Numbered from the stretch's first letter, positions 20,195 through 31,662 are shown. The stretch is 50,660 nt of DNA from Purshia tridentata (GCA_003254885.1 QANT01008983.1:1-50660), one strand, 5' to 3'. Numbers and translations are program-made. The notes: generated by a model from the sequence alone, not told the origin.

Positions 20195-21763
20195 ATGGAT
20201 GAACAAAAAAAAGGTGAATCTCTGCTAGAAACAGACTTAGCAGCAATTGCAAAATTATTTCTGCCAAACAAAAAAATTGTTCCAGCTAAAGATTTGTGTA
20301 CTTCCTTTGGTACTGATTGTAGTTTCTTTGACACCAGGCCAAAGCCAAATTCACAGACAGAGGATCAGAAAAGTAGTGAGAGTGAACATGCCTTGCCTGA
20401 CAAGTGGTGTATCTACAGGGTTCCTAGCAAACTCCGCAAAGTAAATGAAGCAGCATACACTCCTCAGTTAGTTTCAATAGGACCTTTCCACCATGGCAAA
20501 CCAGAACTCAAAGACATGGAAAAACATAAAGAAAACTACTATGAGAATTTTTGTGCACGTTTCTCCAAGAGCAAGGCTAAACTAAAGCCATTCATCGAGG
20601 ATCGTCAAAAGCAAACTCTTTGTTGTTATGCAGGGACCACTGATCAGCTTGTCGCCGGCATCGACCTTGTGGACATGATTGGACGTGATGCATGCTTCAT
20701 CATTGAGCTTTTTTTGGTGAACTCAGAATTGGAGAATCATAAGGATGATTACATATTAAAGTCGCCATGGCTGAAGAAAGCTATAGAGCAGGATTTGATG
20801 CTGTTTGAAAATCAGCTTCCTTATTCTCTTCTTCAAGAGCTATATGATTATGCCACATCCCCCCCTTCCAGTATCCATCCTAGTGAAGGACAAGCACAAG
20901 AACCCAGCAATCCCAATAATAAAAGCTGCTGCTTGGCTTGCTTCCAGGACTGCTTTTCTAGCTCCTGCCGTGAGGCCCATCATTCTGGAAAGGTTGACAA
21001 TGCCCATCCCTTTCTTAAACTCACCTGTGAGTTCTTCAAAGATTACAGGATGGGAGAATCCGTGAAGAACCCAAAAAAGGCGCCGAAACATTTCACTGAT
21101 TTGGTAAGACATTTTCTATGTCCAGAAAAAAAACTGTCCTTTGAAGCTCACAGTCTTAGTCCCCCTAAAGGCCCTACCAAAAATATATATTCTGTAAAAC
21201 AGCTGAGGGCAGCAGGGGTGAAGTTTAGGCCACTTAAAAAAAAAGATGGCTATCTCATAGAAGTAGGTGCTAAGATCTTAACCTTGGCATGTTTTAGAAA
21301 CATGGACTTGAAGCTTACACAATTCCAAGTCAAGGACGAGACAGAATGCATTATGCGGAATGTCATAGCCTTGGAGCAGTTTCTGTACCCGAACGAGGCT
21401 TATATCTGCAATTACTTTCTGCTGATGGATGAACTGGTGAACACTAGGGAAGATGTGAATTTATTGGTTGAGAACAAAGTTATTATTAACATGCTGGGCA
21501 GCGAAAAAGCCGTGGCGAAGCTGATTAATAGTCTCTGTGAGCATATTATGGAGGATGAATCCTGCTATGTTGATGTCGGTAAACAGCTTAATGAGCACTA
21601 TGAGAACTTTTGGAACCGTCATGTGGCAACCCTGAGACAAGTTTACTTCAAGGATCTTTGGACAGCTAGTGCAACTATAGTTGGAATTTGTGTCGTGGTT
21701 TTGTCCATCACTATATCCCTTAGGACAATCATATTTGGCCATAAGCTCTATTTTCATAAATAA
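20195..21763 (+). CDS. DUF247/UPF0481 membrane protein, copy 3 (intact)
   Basis: 522 residues, uninterrupted, starting at an ATG in good context (A at -3, G at +4). The DUF247 signature starts with KWCIYRVPSKLR at about residue 70, followed by AAYTPQLVSIGPFHHGKPEL, the LKSPWLKKAIEQDLMLFENQLPYSLL region cut into conserved blocks, LACFRNMDLKLTQF and NFWNRHVATLRQVYF. A C-terminal hydrophobic helix of about 20 residues (VGICVVVLSITISL) ends in a short basic tail, giving the usual single C-terminal membrane anchor. Residues about 242-262 form a Cys-rich insert (CCLACFQDC ... SSSC) absent from copy 2, in the family's variable middle. The gene lies in the right-hand repeat of the cluster with its own promoter. 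It is the best candidate for the functional copy. Biochemical role unknown; related DUF247 genes act in grass self-incompatibility, but nothing here shows that role. Confidence 0.93.
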   Translation: MDEQKKGESLLETDLAAIAKLFLPNKKIVPAKDLCTSFGTDCSFFDTRPKPNSQTEDQKSSESEHALPDKWCIYRVPSKLRKVNEAAYTPQLVSIGPFHHGKPELKDMEKHKENYYENFCARFSKSKAKLKPFIEDRQKQTLCCYAGTTDQLVAGIDLVDMIGRDACFIIELFLVNSELENHKDDYILKSPWLKKAIEQDLMLFENQLPYSLLQELYDYATSPPSSIHPSEGQAQEPSNPNNKSCCLACFQDCFSSSCREAHHSGKVDNAHPFLKLTCEFFKDYRMGESVKNPKKAPKHFTDLVRHFLCPEKKLSFEAHSLSPPKGPTKNIYSVKQLRAAGVKFRPLKKKDGYLIEVGAKILTLACFRNMDLKLTQFQVKDETECIMRNVIALEQFLYPNEAYICNYFLLMDELVNTREDVNLLVENKVIINMLGSEKAVAKLINSLCEHIMEDESCYVDVGKQLNEHYENFWNRHVATLRQVYFKDLWTASATIVGICVVVLSITISLRTIIFGHKLYFHK

Positions 21764-22230
21764 AACAGCATAAATGTGATCAGTACCACATGATAGCTCA
21801 ACTGATGATGAACTGATGGTGTAAGCTTTAATAGTTTTGTGATGTTAATTAGTTTTCTGTTATTGCTGTTATCCTGAGTTGTAATGACTCAAATAATTGA
21901 AGGACATAGAGCATGTAGCTCTTTATTTTAATTCATGCTTCTGAATCTTTTGAGATTGTTCATTCTCATGACTTTAATAACCTCTATCTCTGCCAAAGCC
22001 AGCTATCGGCTCACGATGGTAAGCTTCTCTTGGATCCATCGGAGTTTCGCAAGCTTGTGAGTAGAGCTCCCCTCGTCATCCTCATCTTGTTGCCCAAATG
22101 TATCCTTTGATATCTTAAAGGAAGCCTCGGCCTCGGTATTAATTTCACATGCACACAAGATCCAACACAAGTTATCTAACCCAAGAAGACTAAATAAATA
22201 GAAAATCTTTAAGGTTAATTGGATATTAAT
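21764..22230 (+). other. 3' flank of DUF247 copy 3 with a possible copia RT scrap
   Basis: 21764-21925 matches the 3' flanks of the other copies (probable 3' UTR). About 22018-22075 reads in one frame as GKLLLDPSEFRKLVSRAP, resembling a short piece of copia reverse transcriptase around its DP..FRKLVG block. It is only about 60 bases long, so this is tentative. Confidence 0.4.
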
Positions 22231-23275
22231 CCCTCAAACTCTTTTTTTAAAACCTCTAACCCATTGACTTTTTAGTTCATAGATTAAGCTCAATTTCAAA
22301 AATTGCAGCCACCTAGAATTAAAATTATGTAAATATTTACTAACTCCCAATTTAAAGTTAGATTCTGTCAAGACCCCCACCTAAATTAAAGTAGTTCAAA
22401 ACCTCCTATTATAACTTAACATCTCTCAAAATCCCCTAATCAACTTATATCCAACTAGATTTGACCTCAATTTTTTTAATATTCTAATTATAACCTAGAA
22501 AGAATAACACAGCCACTCTCTCTCTCTCTCGACTCTGGTTCACTCACTCTCCTCTGCGATGGCTGCCTCCTGTTCATTCTCTCTTCTGTGGTTCATATTG
22601 CGTTCTCCTCCACGATGGCTTATGTACGTTGTCTTGTGAATTGTTAGTACCAAACCGGCCGTGAGCTCTGCTAAAAGGTAAAGCATCTATATAATAGGCT
22701 TACAAGCATATAATACGTGGTCAACATTTACGGTACATATATAACATTTCCTATTCGTTCTTTAATTGTGAAGTGCATATTACATGTGCTTTAATTAATT
22801 ACATATAATTTTGGTTTTCTTATTTTTTCTTAATTTGTATGATGATTAATTGATTGATTTTGAATATATGGATATTAACTTCTTTTTTCATTGTTGGCTC
22901 TGATTGAATGAAATTGTGGCTTTTGAGTTTGAAATTAGATGACATAGTCAAGAGTTTGAGTTTGCTAAATTCAATTTCATTTTGCATAATTGAAGTGAAA
23001 ATGTTTTTATTGAACTGAATGATATAATTGTTTTTGTTTTTTCATGGTGTAATTATAATTTTTTTGTAATAGTGTAATTATAATTTTTTCCCTTGAAAAT
23101 ATAATGATGTAATTAGTTGTAATTATTTTTTATTGTAAAAGATATTATAAGTTTTAGAGAGTTTTTGAGAAGTTTCTAGAGGGGTGGGGGCTGTTTTAGG
23201 AAAAAAATTTAAGTGATTAGGGGGTTTAAAATTAAAGACTAATTAAAATACACCTAAAACCATTTTATAATTACA
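22231..23275. other. AT-rich interval, possible inverted-repeat element; no gene
   Basis: The left edge (ggttaattggatattaatcc, then C-rich 'aaacctctaaccc' blocks) loosely mirrors the right edge (gattagggggtttaaaatta, gactaattaaaatacacc). This suggests a large, diverged MULE-like element of about 1 kb. No target-site duplication was found. A (CT)n tract is at about 22516-22528. No coding region is supported. Confidence 0.25.
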
Positions 23276-23454
23276 AAGTATGCCATTATCTTTAATAAGA
23301 GTGAATGAATTAAATTAATAAATTGTATGTGGAGATTTAAATGATTGAGTACGTGCAATCAATTCTATTCATAATTATTTCAAATCAACACAAAATATAT
23401 ATGTATGTACATAAAATCATTGTAGGTATATATGATTTACACACAAAAAAAAAA

Positions 23455-23640
23455 AAAAAGTAGGTGCATGCAATTAATATGTAAAAACAGTAGGTACATA
23501 AAATAAACATGAAAAAAACTAATAGGCGCACAAGATAAACACGAAAAAACTATTAGGTATACAAAATAAACATGAAAAAATTAGTAGGTGCACAAAATAA
23601 TCATGAAAAAAAGCTAGCTAGTAGGTGCTCAAAACAAGTA
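23455..23640. repeat. Minisatellite, about five units of 34-38 bp
   Basis: Units of the form agtaggtgcacaaaataa followed by acatgaaaaaa repeat with variation from about 23460 to 23640. I see no function. Confidence 0.75.
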
Positions 23641-23784
23641 TCTTCGTTAATATCTTATATTCATTTTTGGATAATTTCCTATTATATAAGTTTTATATTA
23701 AATATGATATAGCAAAACTGTTTAATTAACTAATTAATTAATTTTCTGTATCCAATATTAATACATGAATGACAATTGCCTACC

Positions 23785-23895
23785 TAGCTATATATATATA
23801 TCCAAAGGTCGAGCTACAGCCTACTCACACAAGCCATTGTGGTCGACTCAACAGTTAACGTCTAACAACCACGAGATAATCTTTCAGCAGGTTCT
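23785..23895 (+). promoter_or_regulatory. Orphan DUF247-type leader relic
   Basis: A tatatatata tract, a short leader with gtcgactcaacag, and cagcag|gttctttatac (donor-like after 23890) echo the leaders at 5188-5304 and 18127-18240. It precedes the decayed DUF247 end at 24315 by about 0.4 kb, so it may be the 5' end of that dead copy with most of the gene deleted. Confidence 0.4.
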
Positions 23896-24314
23896 TTATA
23901 CTTTATACTCCATATATTCATTGTTTCCCTTATAGAGGTTTGGTCTTTGATTGCTTGCTAATTAGTTTTTGTTACCATAATGAATCCGAAATAATAATAA
24001 TTTGATGTTTTCTGCAGTTTCTTTTCTTTATTCTCAAATTTAATTGAAAACAAAAGGGTACATTTTTTTGGTTGACGAAGGTACTTTCTTAATTTTTTTT
24101 AACTCGGCCTGAAATTAGTTACTTTTTTTTTTTCTTACTTTCTTAATGAGAATTTTTTTTTTTTATCGAGCTAGACAAATCACTTGATGAAGATACGTAT
24201 AGATCGATGGTCCTCTGATAAACTTAATACATATTATAACTCTAAGTTAGCAACTTTTTCTTAAATACACATGAATTTAGTTATTTATCTTATTCAATAC
24301 TATCCTATGCACCA

Positions 24315-24467
24315 AACGAGGCCTATGAGTATTATTGGAACCATCATATGGCAACGCTTTGACAAGTTCACTTCAAGGATCTTTGGACAACCAGTTCAAC
24401 TGTTGTTGGCTTTTTAGTCCTACTTTTCACAATCAGTGGAACCATTAAGTCTCTCTTCTTCTCATAA
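24315..24467 (+). pseudogene. DUF247 relic, C-terminal end with internal stop
   Basis: The frame from 24315 to the TAA at 24465-24467 gives residues like NEAYEYYWNHHMATL, a TGA stop, then QVHFKDLW, a hydrophobic span (VVGFLVLLF) and a short tail. It aligns to the last 50 residues of the intact genes. The TGA (24360-24362) replaces the conserved Arg of HVATLRQVYF. NEAY directly joined to the EYYWN block suggests an internal deletion of about 100 codons. This copy is more diverged than copies 1-3, so it is an older member. Confidence 0.8.
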
Positions 24468-24758
24468 GACCAATTAGAATGATCAAGTTATATGGTAATA
24501 GATTTGAATTGCTCAGAATTTTTATGATTAATTTGCTTATGAATCGAGTTGAATTTTCTATTTGTCTTATTTGTATTTGTTTTAATTTTAATCGTGTAAC
24601 ATTAATTTAAAAAATTTATATTATTTTACTCATAGATTTATTATGATAGAATAATGCTATTTTTATCATATTAATCGATAACATATGACAATTTTATAAA
24701 GTGCTAATCATGATTTAAGCACTGTGCAAATTCTCTTTATTATTTATTATTTATTAAA

Positions 24759-24990
24759 TGGTCAACTATACTTGGACTTTTTGTCCTGGTTTTCTCAATC
24801 GTTGGATCCGTTAAGTCACTAAAATCCTAAGCTTTAACTAAGCTCTTAAATAGTATTTAAATGGTGCATTGAAGCAGTACAACATCATAGCTCAAGAGAT
24901 GATGAGGCTCAACTGATAGTGGTTTAGAGATGTTATTTTTTCTGTTTTAGCTCTTGATCATTGGAATGAAATAGTTTTCAATGGGTACGA
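24759..24990 (+). pseudogene. Second DUF247 3'-end relic (membrane segment plus 3' UTR)
   Basis: 24759-24830 encodes STILGLFVLVFSIVGSVKS and a stop, equivalent to the C-terminal membrane helix of the family. The following bases to about 24990 match the 3' flanks of the intact copies (atggtgcattgaagcagtac, ttggaatgaaat, gaaatttcattg). It is separate from the relic ending at 24467, so at least two dead copies contributed here. Confidence 0.65.
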
Positions 24991-25324
24991 AATTTCATTG
25001 TTATTTTATTTTCTTCATGGTAAAGAGCCTATTGCCTCACATCTCTTCCTGGCATGCACCACAAGAGTAATGTTATAAGGTGTGATCACCCGAAGCCTTT
25101 GCTAGAAAGAAATGAGAAATCCTACAACAAATGAGAGACCAGGAAGGGCAAAGAACCCTCCTTTTGAGATCAGGAGGCATCCGTTAGACTTGTTAGAAGG
25201 GCAGAGAACCCTCCAGTGTCTAGTGCTGCTGATAAGGACACTGACTCTGTGAAGGTGTTAGAGCCCAAACATTTTTTCTTGCACGGGCAATAACAAAGGA
25301 AAGATCAAATTCAAAGCGCTTCAA

Positions 25325-25645
25325 TCACCGAAACACCTCACAAACACAAATTAGATCATTTTCTAAGATTGATGGCAAAGACGATAGGACTTTATTAACA
25401 ATTCTCAAATATGAAGGCTTTGGTACAAGGTCAAGGTCAAGCTCCAAGGCATTAACCAACCAGTAAGGGAGGTTTTCAATCGAATCAATCCAACAGGAGC
25501 TTACAAGAATATTACTAGCAAAAGATGCTAACTTACCAGAAAAAAAAGTAGTAAAAATTTGCAACGGCTGCTTTGTCATACACTGTGACTTCCAACTGGG
25601 CAGCCATATGAGAGCCTTTACATTGGACTCAACCTTACCCTTCAA
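25325..25645 (-). pseudogene. Fragment of an unrecognised protein-coding gene
   Basis: An open frame of about 106 codons (no ATG needed at its left end; the frame also extends slightly upstream of 25645 to a stop near 25661). It encodes residues such as ALIWLPSWKSQ, NILVSSCWIDSIENLPYW and KVLSSLPSILENDLIC, which look like real helical-protein sequence rather than a chance ORF. A decayed relative, split by the copia element, is at 9330-9388 plus 14854-14970, immediately downstream of DUF247 copy 2. The fragment therefore appears to have travelled with the DUF247 3' flank during duplication. I do not recognise the family. Confidence 0.45.
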
Positions 25646-25661
25646 CCACCCAACTTGCAGA

Positions 25662-28600
25662 GCTTATATCCCTCTCCTTACTGCCTCAGTTGCACAAAAA
25701 GCACAAATGTTTTCTTTACATACCCACCCAAGTCCCTAACTGTTCAGTCCATGCAGCGGTGCAGGTTAGCGTCACCATGCCTCTAACTGGAACAGCTCAC
25801 TCAGCAACAAGTCAACAACCCCTTGAACTGGATTCTAAATGTTGGACTGCTTATGCTGCACAATAATCCTCCACTCTTTAGCATGCACACAAACAACTCT
25901 TGAAGGTCAGCAAGACTACAACTAAACAGTCATATCAAAAGAGACTACCATTAAAAAGTACCTTATTTCTATTCGATAAACGTTGCATACCAAAAAACCA
26001 GCAAAAAGTAATTATGCATTTTCCCACTTAAGCAGGTGATCTATTTCTGTCTATACAAATCCATATCATTGGATGTTGGCGAAAAAGGAAATGTACAGAT
26101 AGGGTTTTCAAAACTTCCATCTGAATCAATAAAATAAAGATAAAGAATTTTAAGGCACTCTGTCCAGCTCTTATCAGTTGTTATATGTAACTATGGAAAC
26201 ATAATCACAGCCTCACATTCCAACTACCCATTTAATATGAGGCAAATATTACAGAAAAGTGATTTTTACCTACCCTCTCTAGTTTACTGAAAGGTTTAAG
26301 TTGGTTTTTCTAGCTTTAATTGGGAACAATATGAACTTGTAATAACTCCAGCAAATGCACTTAGACCAATATATAACAAAATTTACATCAATTTGATATA
26401 TTTAGATTCATTTTAAATAATGTAAAGTTGTTCATCTGATTTTGTTAACCACTGAAGATGGAAGAAAAAAAATCCACAAGATTCGAATCTGGTATTAACT
26501 CCGAGAAGCAATGTTTTGCATAGACCCGAACCTTGATCAGGTAATACAAGTGTACCAATTTAAAAGAATATTTAGCGAAAAAAAATTTTGAATAGGTCAA
26601 CTTTTTTGAGATAGTAACCACAAGTTGCTCACATGGTCAGGCAACTGGTTCTAGAAGGGACAATTTGAGCACAGAAGCAGTGATATGTGAAACTACAATT
26701 ATTTGTCCAATAACAGTACTAGATTAGGGACTAAATTTGCACAATTGAAAACTGCAAGGTTGACATTATTCAAATTGAAAGTTGAAACTAGGACCAAATT
26801 GACAAATTGAAAATTATATGATTGGTACTATTCAGATTAAAGTTAAAAGGATGCTTTTAGTACAGAATAAAATAATACTTTGGTAAAAAAAAATTTAATA
26901 ATATATAGCATGGAAGGTATGTAACTATAAAAACAACCATACAGTAATTAACTTTTCCAAGAAATGGTCAGATAGTTAACAAAGATTCTGTGGGCATATT
27001 ATATGGCATAATAGGCATGTGTGAAGTGGCTAACCAAAAAAATATTTGGTCGTAAATTTCCAAGAAAAAATCTATGTAGTAAACAGAGAAATTCAGGCTG
27101 TTCCTTCAATGAAATATGAAACCAAAAAAGTAGTATGCATGTTCTCATCAGGTAATTATAACTCTTTACCAAATTACTATATCTGTGTGTGTCTCTGTGT
27201 ATTCATTATTACCATTAACCTCTAAATTGTGGATGGTAGGCTGGCCTCCCCCAAGAAGTTACAGGCATCTGGTTCGAAAATGCAGCCTTTGGAGGGAAGA
27301 CCCCACATTAGGTAGTCTAGGTCAGTTCTTTATTGGAAGCAACCCAGATGCAGCCTGAGGATTGTGCGAGCAATGCAGTATGCTCAATCTGTGAGGTAAA
27401 AAATAAGGTGAAACTTCAGTAAGAAACATGAGCATTTACTGTCTGGCAACACCCACTAAGCCATGTCTAGCTCCTTGTATGGCAAGCTGCCTCTTACTTT
27501 TCTGTGTAAAAGTTAATTACCAACTTCAGAATTTTTCTAGTCTAACAAAAGCTGAATTTGAACTTGTTCAACTACAAATAGAACATTGAACACAGACAAC
27601 AATATGCTTGAAACACTACAGCAACAACAATTATTCTGTCTGAAAAACCAGATTTTGTGGTCTTCAGTAACTTTAACTCTGAGAACGAATATAGTGATCC
27701 ACGATACCAAGATTAATTTGGCACACCAACAATTTGACACTTACAACAAAAATAAATTGCAATAAAAAAGTAAATTTGATATTCAACATCCAAGGCGATT
27801 TATATCAAGATTGTACTAAATCTAAGCAACAGTCAAGAACGTAAAAAAATTTGATGAATTTATTTTGAACTATTTGCAAAGCAAGCACGCATCAAAAAGT
27901 AAATGAAGATTTTGCTTCAGCTAATGGCAGACATGCATGGCAAGATCAGATAAGAAACAAAAGAAATCATAACCAATTTACATCTCAAGCTACCCCATGG
28001 TTGATGCTCCCAACGACTATTCAGCTAGAAAACATATTTAAGGCCATTATACCTTTTTTTTCCTTGATAAATGAAAAAAAGAAAAGGACAAAAATACAAA
28101 GAGAGAGAGAGAGAGATAATTTTTTTTGTCAAGTAGGATAATGAGAATGACCTAACTGAAATTAGGGTGTATGAAGCACATTGGTATTATGTATAAAGTA
28201 TCAGAAATCTTAAAGGACACACTTTCCTGCCAAGAAAATGTGAGATCTGATATTGTGTTATAGTAAAAACCAAAAAACTATGCCACAACTAAATTTTGAA
28301 CCTCATTGAAGCAGGATATTCATAAAACCAACCCTTCTTAATTGGTTGGAAATCATGGCATGCCTACTTACCATATTTTGGACGAAAACATCCAATTACT
28401 CCTTTTACTAAAAGGGAAAGTTTGCAAAAATTCCTTTATTAATTATTTTAAGTTGCACATTCCACAAAATCAGAAAACTTTAAATTCACATAGTGGACAA
28501 AACTCTACCACAGTTCAAGTACAAATGAAAGCAAGGCACGCTGTAATCTAAAACCACTAGCTTCAATAATCTTGTAAATGTAATCCTGAAGAGAATCTTC

Positions 28601-30263
28601 TTTTAATAGAAGTACTAAGAATTCTTAATCATTGAGTTAGTATGCCGTAAATAAGTAGCCATTCTTCAAGAGGGCCATTAAACATCTACAAATATTTAAT
28701 GACAGTAGAACAATACATTCCTTCCATGTCACAAAAAATAAAAATCATTAAACCACTTTCATTACTAGACGATATATTAGAAACTCAGAGCATTATAGAT
28801 TCAAATTGAGCCCCTACCAGAAACAACTCATAATATCTATCGTGCATATCTCCAATTCTTTTTCCCCTCTTCATTTCTATGAATATATGTATGTGTGCGT
28901 AAGAGTTTTTCATAAAATAAGGTGAGTTTTTTCAATTCCCCTTCCCCTTATGTCTCACTTCAAGTGTACACACCCCTCAAAATTAGCAGCAATGTCCCGT
29001 GCATGGCATATCCAGCCACATAAAAGTACATAGAACGTCAAAGTTTGATGCATTAATAAACATGAAGCATAACGTGAGCGTACTTGTGCACCCTTGAAGT
29101 AGAAACAAAGAGTTAAACACTGCACTGTAGTCTAAAACCACTAGGTCCAAATTAATTTCAACATAATTCTTAGGAGAATCCTCTTTTAATCTCAGTACTC
29201 ATTATTCTCTATCAACGGAATAATATATCTGGGTGCGAGTAGATTAAAATATACGGCATAATAGTTGAGTTTCCCACTCTCAGAAAACTTATCTCACATC
29301 TACCTGCATTTTTGTTTCCAATCCAACTACTACCAGGTCAATCCCATCCCTCTGCCCATCTCCCACCTACCCGTGTCCCGCATTTCAATTCCCTTTTCTG
29401 TTTGAGCCCCTGTACTTTCTAGTTGTCGGTAGCAATTACAAGTGCATGGTGCATGGGCACCTCTAGTAGGAAAGAGAAGTGTGTACTCATTAGCGTATAA
29501 CACGTTTATCAAATCGCAACGGTCAGCAAATATAACTTTCCTGCTCCAACAAGTGTAGATTAAGAAAGAAAATAAAAACAACATGTGTATAAAAGCAAAA
29601 CACGCATTCATTTTCAGTCTTGGTCTACGACATAAAACTCCTAACAACCAACAAAATCTTGTAAACTAGCCCAAACAAAGAAGCTGTGTTAAACCATTTC
29701 CAGTTCAGGGGAAAAGACAAGTCTAAATTAAAATTTTATTATTGTCCATTATTCGTCCAACTGGTAACTGAGAACTGATAACCCCTATATACATCTGCAA
29801 CTACTCATAACAGCTAAAACGATACAACTCTTCTGACTATTCATCGAGCTCCTTATGATAAAAAAACAAAAACATGATACATCTGAGTTATCCTTTCACC
29901 TTCTGAGATCTATCATTGGTATACCTTCTGTGTTCAAAATGTTCAGAGCAGTCAAAAGTCTTCAAAATCTCCACCAAACATTTAAATAACAACAGCCTCA
30001 TCCAATCTAACCCTGCAAGCAGAATAATCAAATTCTCAGCTTCCCACACCAAGTCAAACCTGCAGTCTCATTAACACAAATATATGATGGTGAATTACAC
30101 AAAAAGAAAACAATCAAAACTTGCAAACCCCATTTCTCATTTCCTTGGGACCAAATACAATTTGATCTATGATCTAATCCTATCTTTACATATAACTCAA
30201 GAATCATAAAAACAATATATTCAAAACAAGCCAAAAGATTCAAAAGATTTCACCTTTGATGGA
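25662..30263. other. Long AT-rich intergenic region; no gene supported
   Basis: No frame in this interval shows recognisable domain content. It includes a (GA)n tract at about 28100-28117 and a possible 3' UTR intron of the DUF1639 gene (donor-like caaag|gtgaaa near 30252, acceptor-like ttgcag near 30018, minus strand). A ggttcgaa at 27271 is a lone B-box-like motif and is not called as a tRNA or SINE. Confidence 0.5.
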
Positions 30264-31634
30264 TTACTCCTTGGAAACCCGGTAGGAATCTGCTGAGATT
30301 GAATTCAGCCACATTCCCGGAAATAAATTCTGCAAAACAATCGAAACCACATCAAATACCAAACAATTCAAAACCCTAATGACCAAAACAAACAACAATC
30401 ACACTACACCAAACTCAAAACCTCAAACACTCAACAAAAAAAAATAATTATAACCAAACCAATATATAAGCCATTGAATTGAACAATACAGTACATCAAG
30501 CTGTCTCTGCACATTCCTAGCTCTCTTCTTCGGCCGCCTTGAGGGCTTCATCCCGGTCATAATGAAAATGTCCTCCTCAATCTCCTCCTTCGTCAGAGAA
30601 ACCGATACACTCAGCTTCTTCTCCTTCTTCTTGTCACCTTTGGCCTCAGCTGCCCCTTTAGAGCGGCCCGCCACCTGGGTATTGTTGTGCTGCACCAGTG
30701 GGGCACCAGTTTTCAGTACACCATTACCACCATTGGGCTTAGGCACCGGTTTTCGGGGCCTCAGATTCCAAGTCTTCTGAAATGTCTCCTCCACCATATC
30801 CACCTCCATCGCCTCCAGCTCCGGCTCCGCCTCCGCCTCAGCCTCAGCCTCAGCCTCAGCCTCAGCCTCCGCTGCTAAAGCAGAAGCAGCAGCAGAGCTC
30901 TGGTTTTGCTTCTCTGCTTGCGGCTCCACCTCAGCAGCAGCAGAGCTCCGGTTTTGATTCTCTGCTTGCGGTTCCACCTCAGCAGCAGCGACAGCCTTGC
31001 CTTTGGACCGAATGCGAATGGAAATCTTCGATTTCACAACCTTAGCCGTCGATTTCGGCTTTTCGGTCTCCGGCGGGTCAATAGAGACCCCGGCGGAGAG
31101 TGTGTCGGTCATTGTTTCGTCATTGGAGGACTTGGGGTCGGGTTGCTTAGCTACCCAGAACTGACTCGGATCGATCAAGACTCCAGCAGAGTGTGGGTCG
31201 CTCACTCTGTCACCATTGAAGGACTTGGAGTCGGGTTGCTTAGCTAACCAGTCGTGACTCGGGTCGATCATTATTATGTCGTCAATGGAAGGCTTGGGGT
31301 TGTTGTTGGTGGGTTGCTGAGCCACCGAGTCATGATTGGCGAGTTGGGTGTTGTGGTGGGTGAATTGGTGAGAGTAGCTGGTGTTGGTGGTGGTGGTGGC
31401 GGTGGTGGTGGTCGTGGGTATGGTGGTCGTGATGGTGGTGTTGGTGTTGGTGGTGATGGGAATGGTGTTTTTCAGCGCCCATTTGAGCTCAGACAAAGGG
31501 AGGTCGCGGTGGCGCTGTTGGTGGGGTTGATGGGGAAGAGACTTTGAAGGCACAGGGGAGGCCATGGAAGCGGTTACGGGTCTGGGTTCGGGTCTGGTTT
31601 CGGGTTGGGTTTGAGGGACTGAGTGAAACACCAT
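30264..31634 (-). CDS. DUF1639 family protein, two exons
   Basis: Model: exon 1 31634-30495 and exon 2 30329-30264, with a 165-bp GT-AG intron in phase 0, giving about 401 residues. The C-terminus carries the DUF1639 signature (LTKEEIEEDIFIMTG then PSRRPKKRARNVQRQLD). It continues across the splice into NLFPGMWLNSISADSYRV, as in other plant members; without splicing the frame runs into a non-conserved hydrophobic tail. The N-terminal two thirds are low complexity: a Thr/Asn/Ile-rich tract, two copies of a ~31-residue D-W/F-AKQPD repeat, two copies of an AAAEVEPQAE repeat, and a (EA)n acidic tract coded by a GCCTCA-type hexamer array. The basic RRPKKRAR stretch could serve nuclear localisation. 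Function of the family is not established. A (CT)n run lies in the 5' leader (31663-31699). Confidence 0.88.
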
Positions 31635-31660
31635 GAAAATTGGTTTGTTGGGTCCCTCTG

Positions 31661-31662
<2 letters not shown>

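Noticed and set aside
27230..27370. Possible SINE (ggttcgaa B-box-like motif at 27271)
   Set aside because: No matching A box at the right spacing and no tail or target-site duplication seen.
30562..31547. Plus-strand frames opposite the DUF1639 gene
   Set aside because: Low-complexity antisense reading of the repeat-rich DUF1639 coding sequence.
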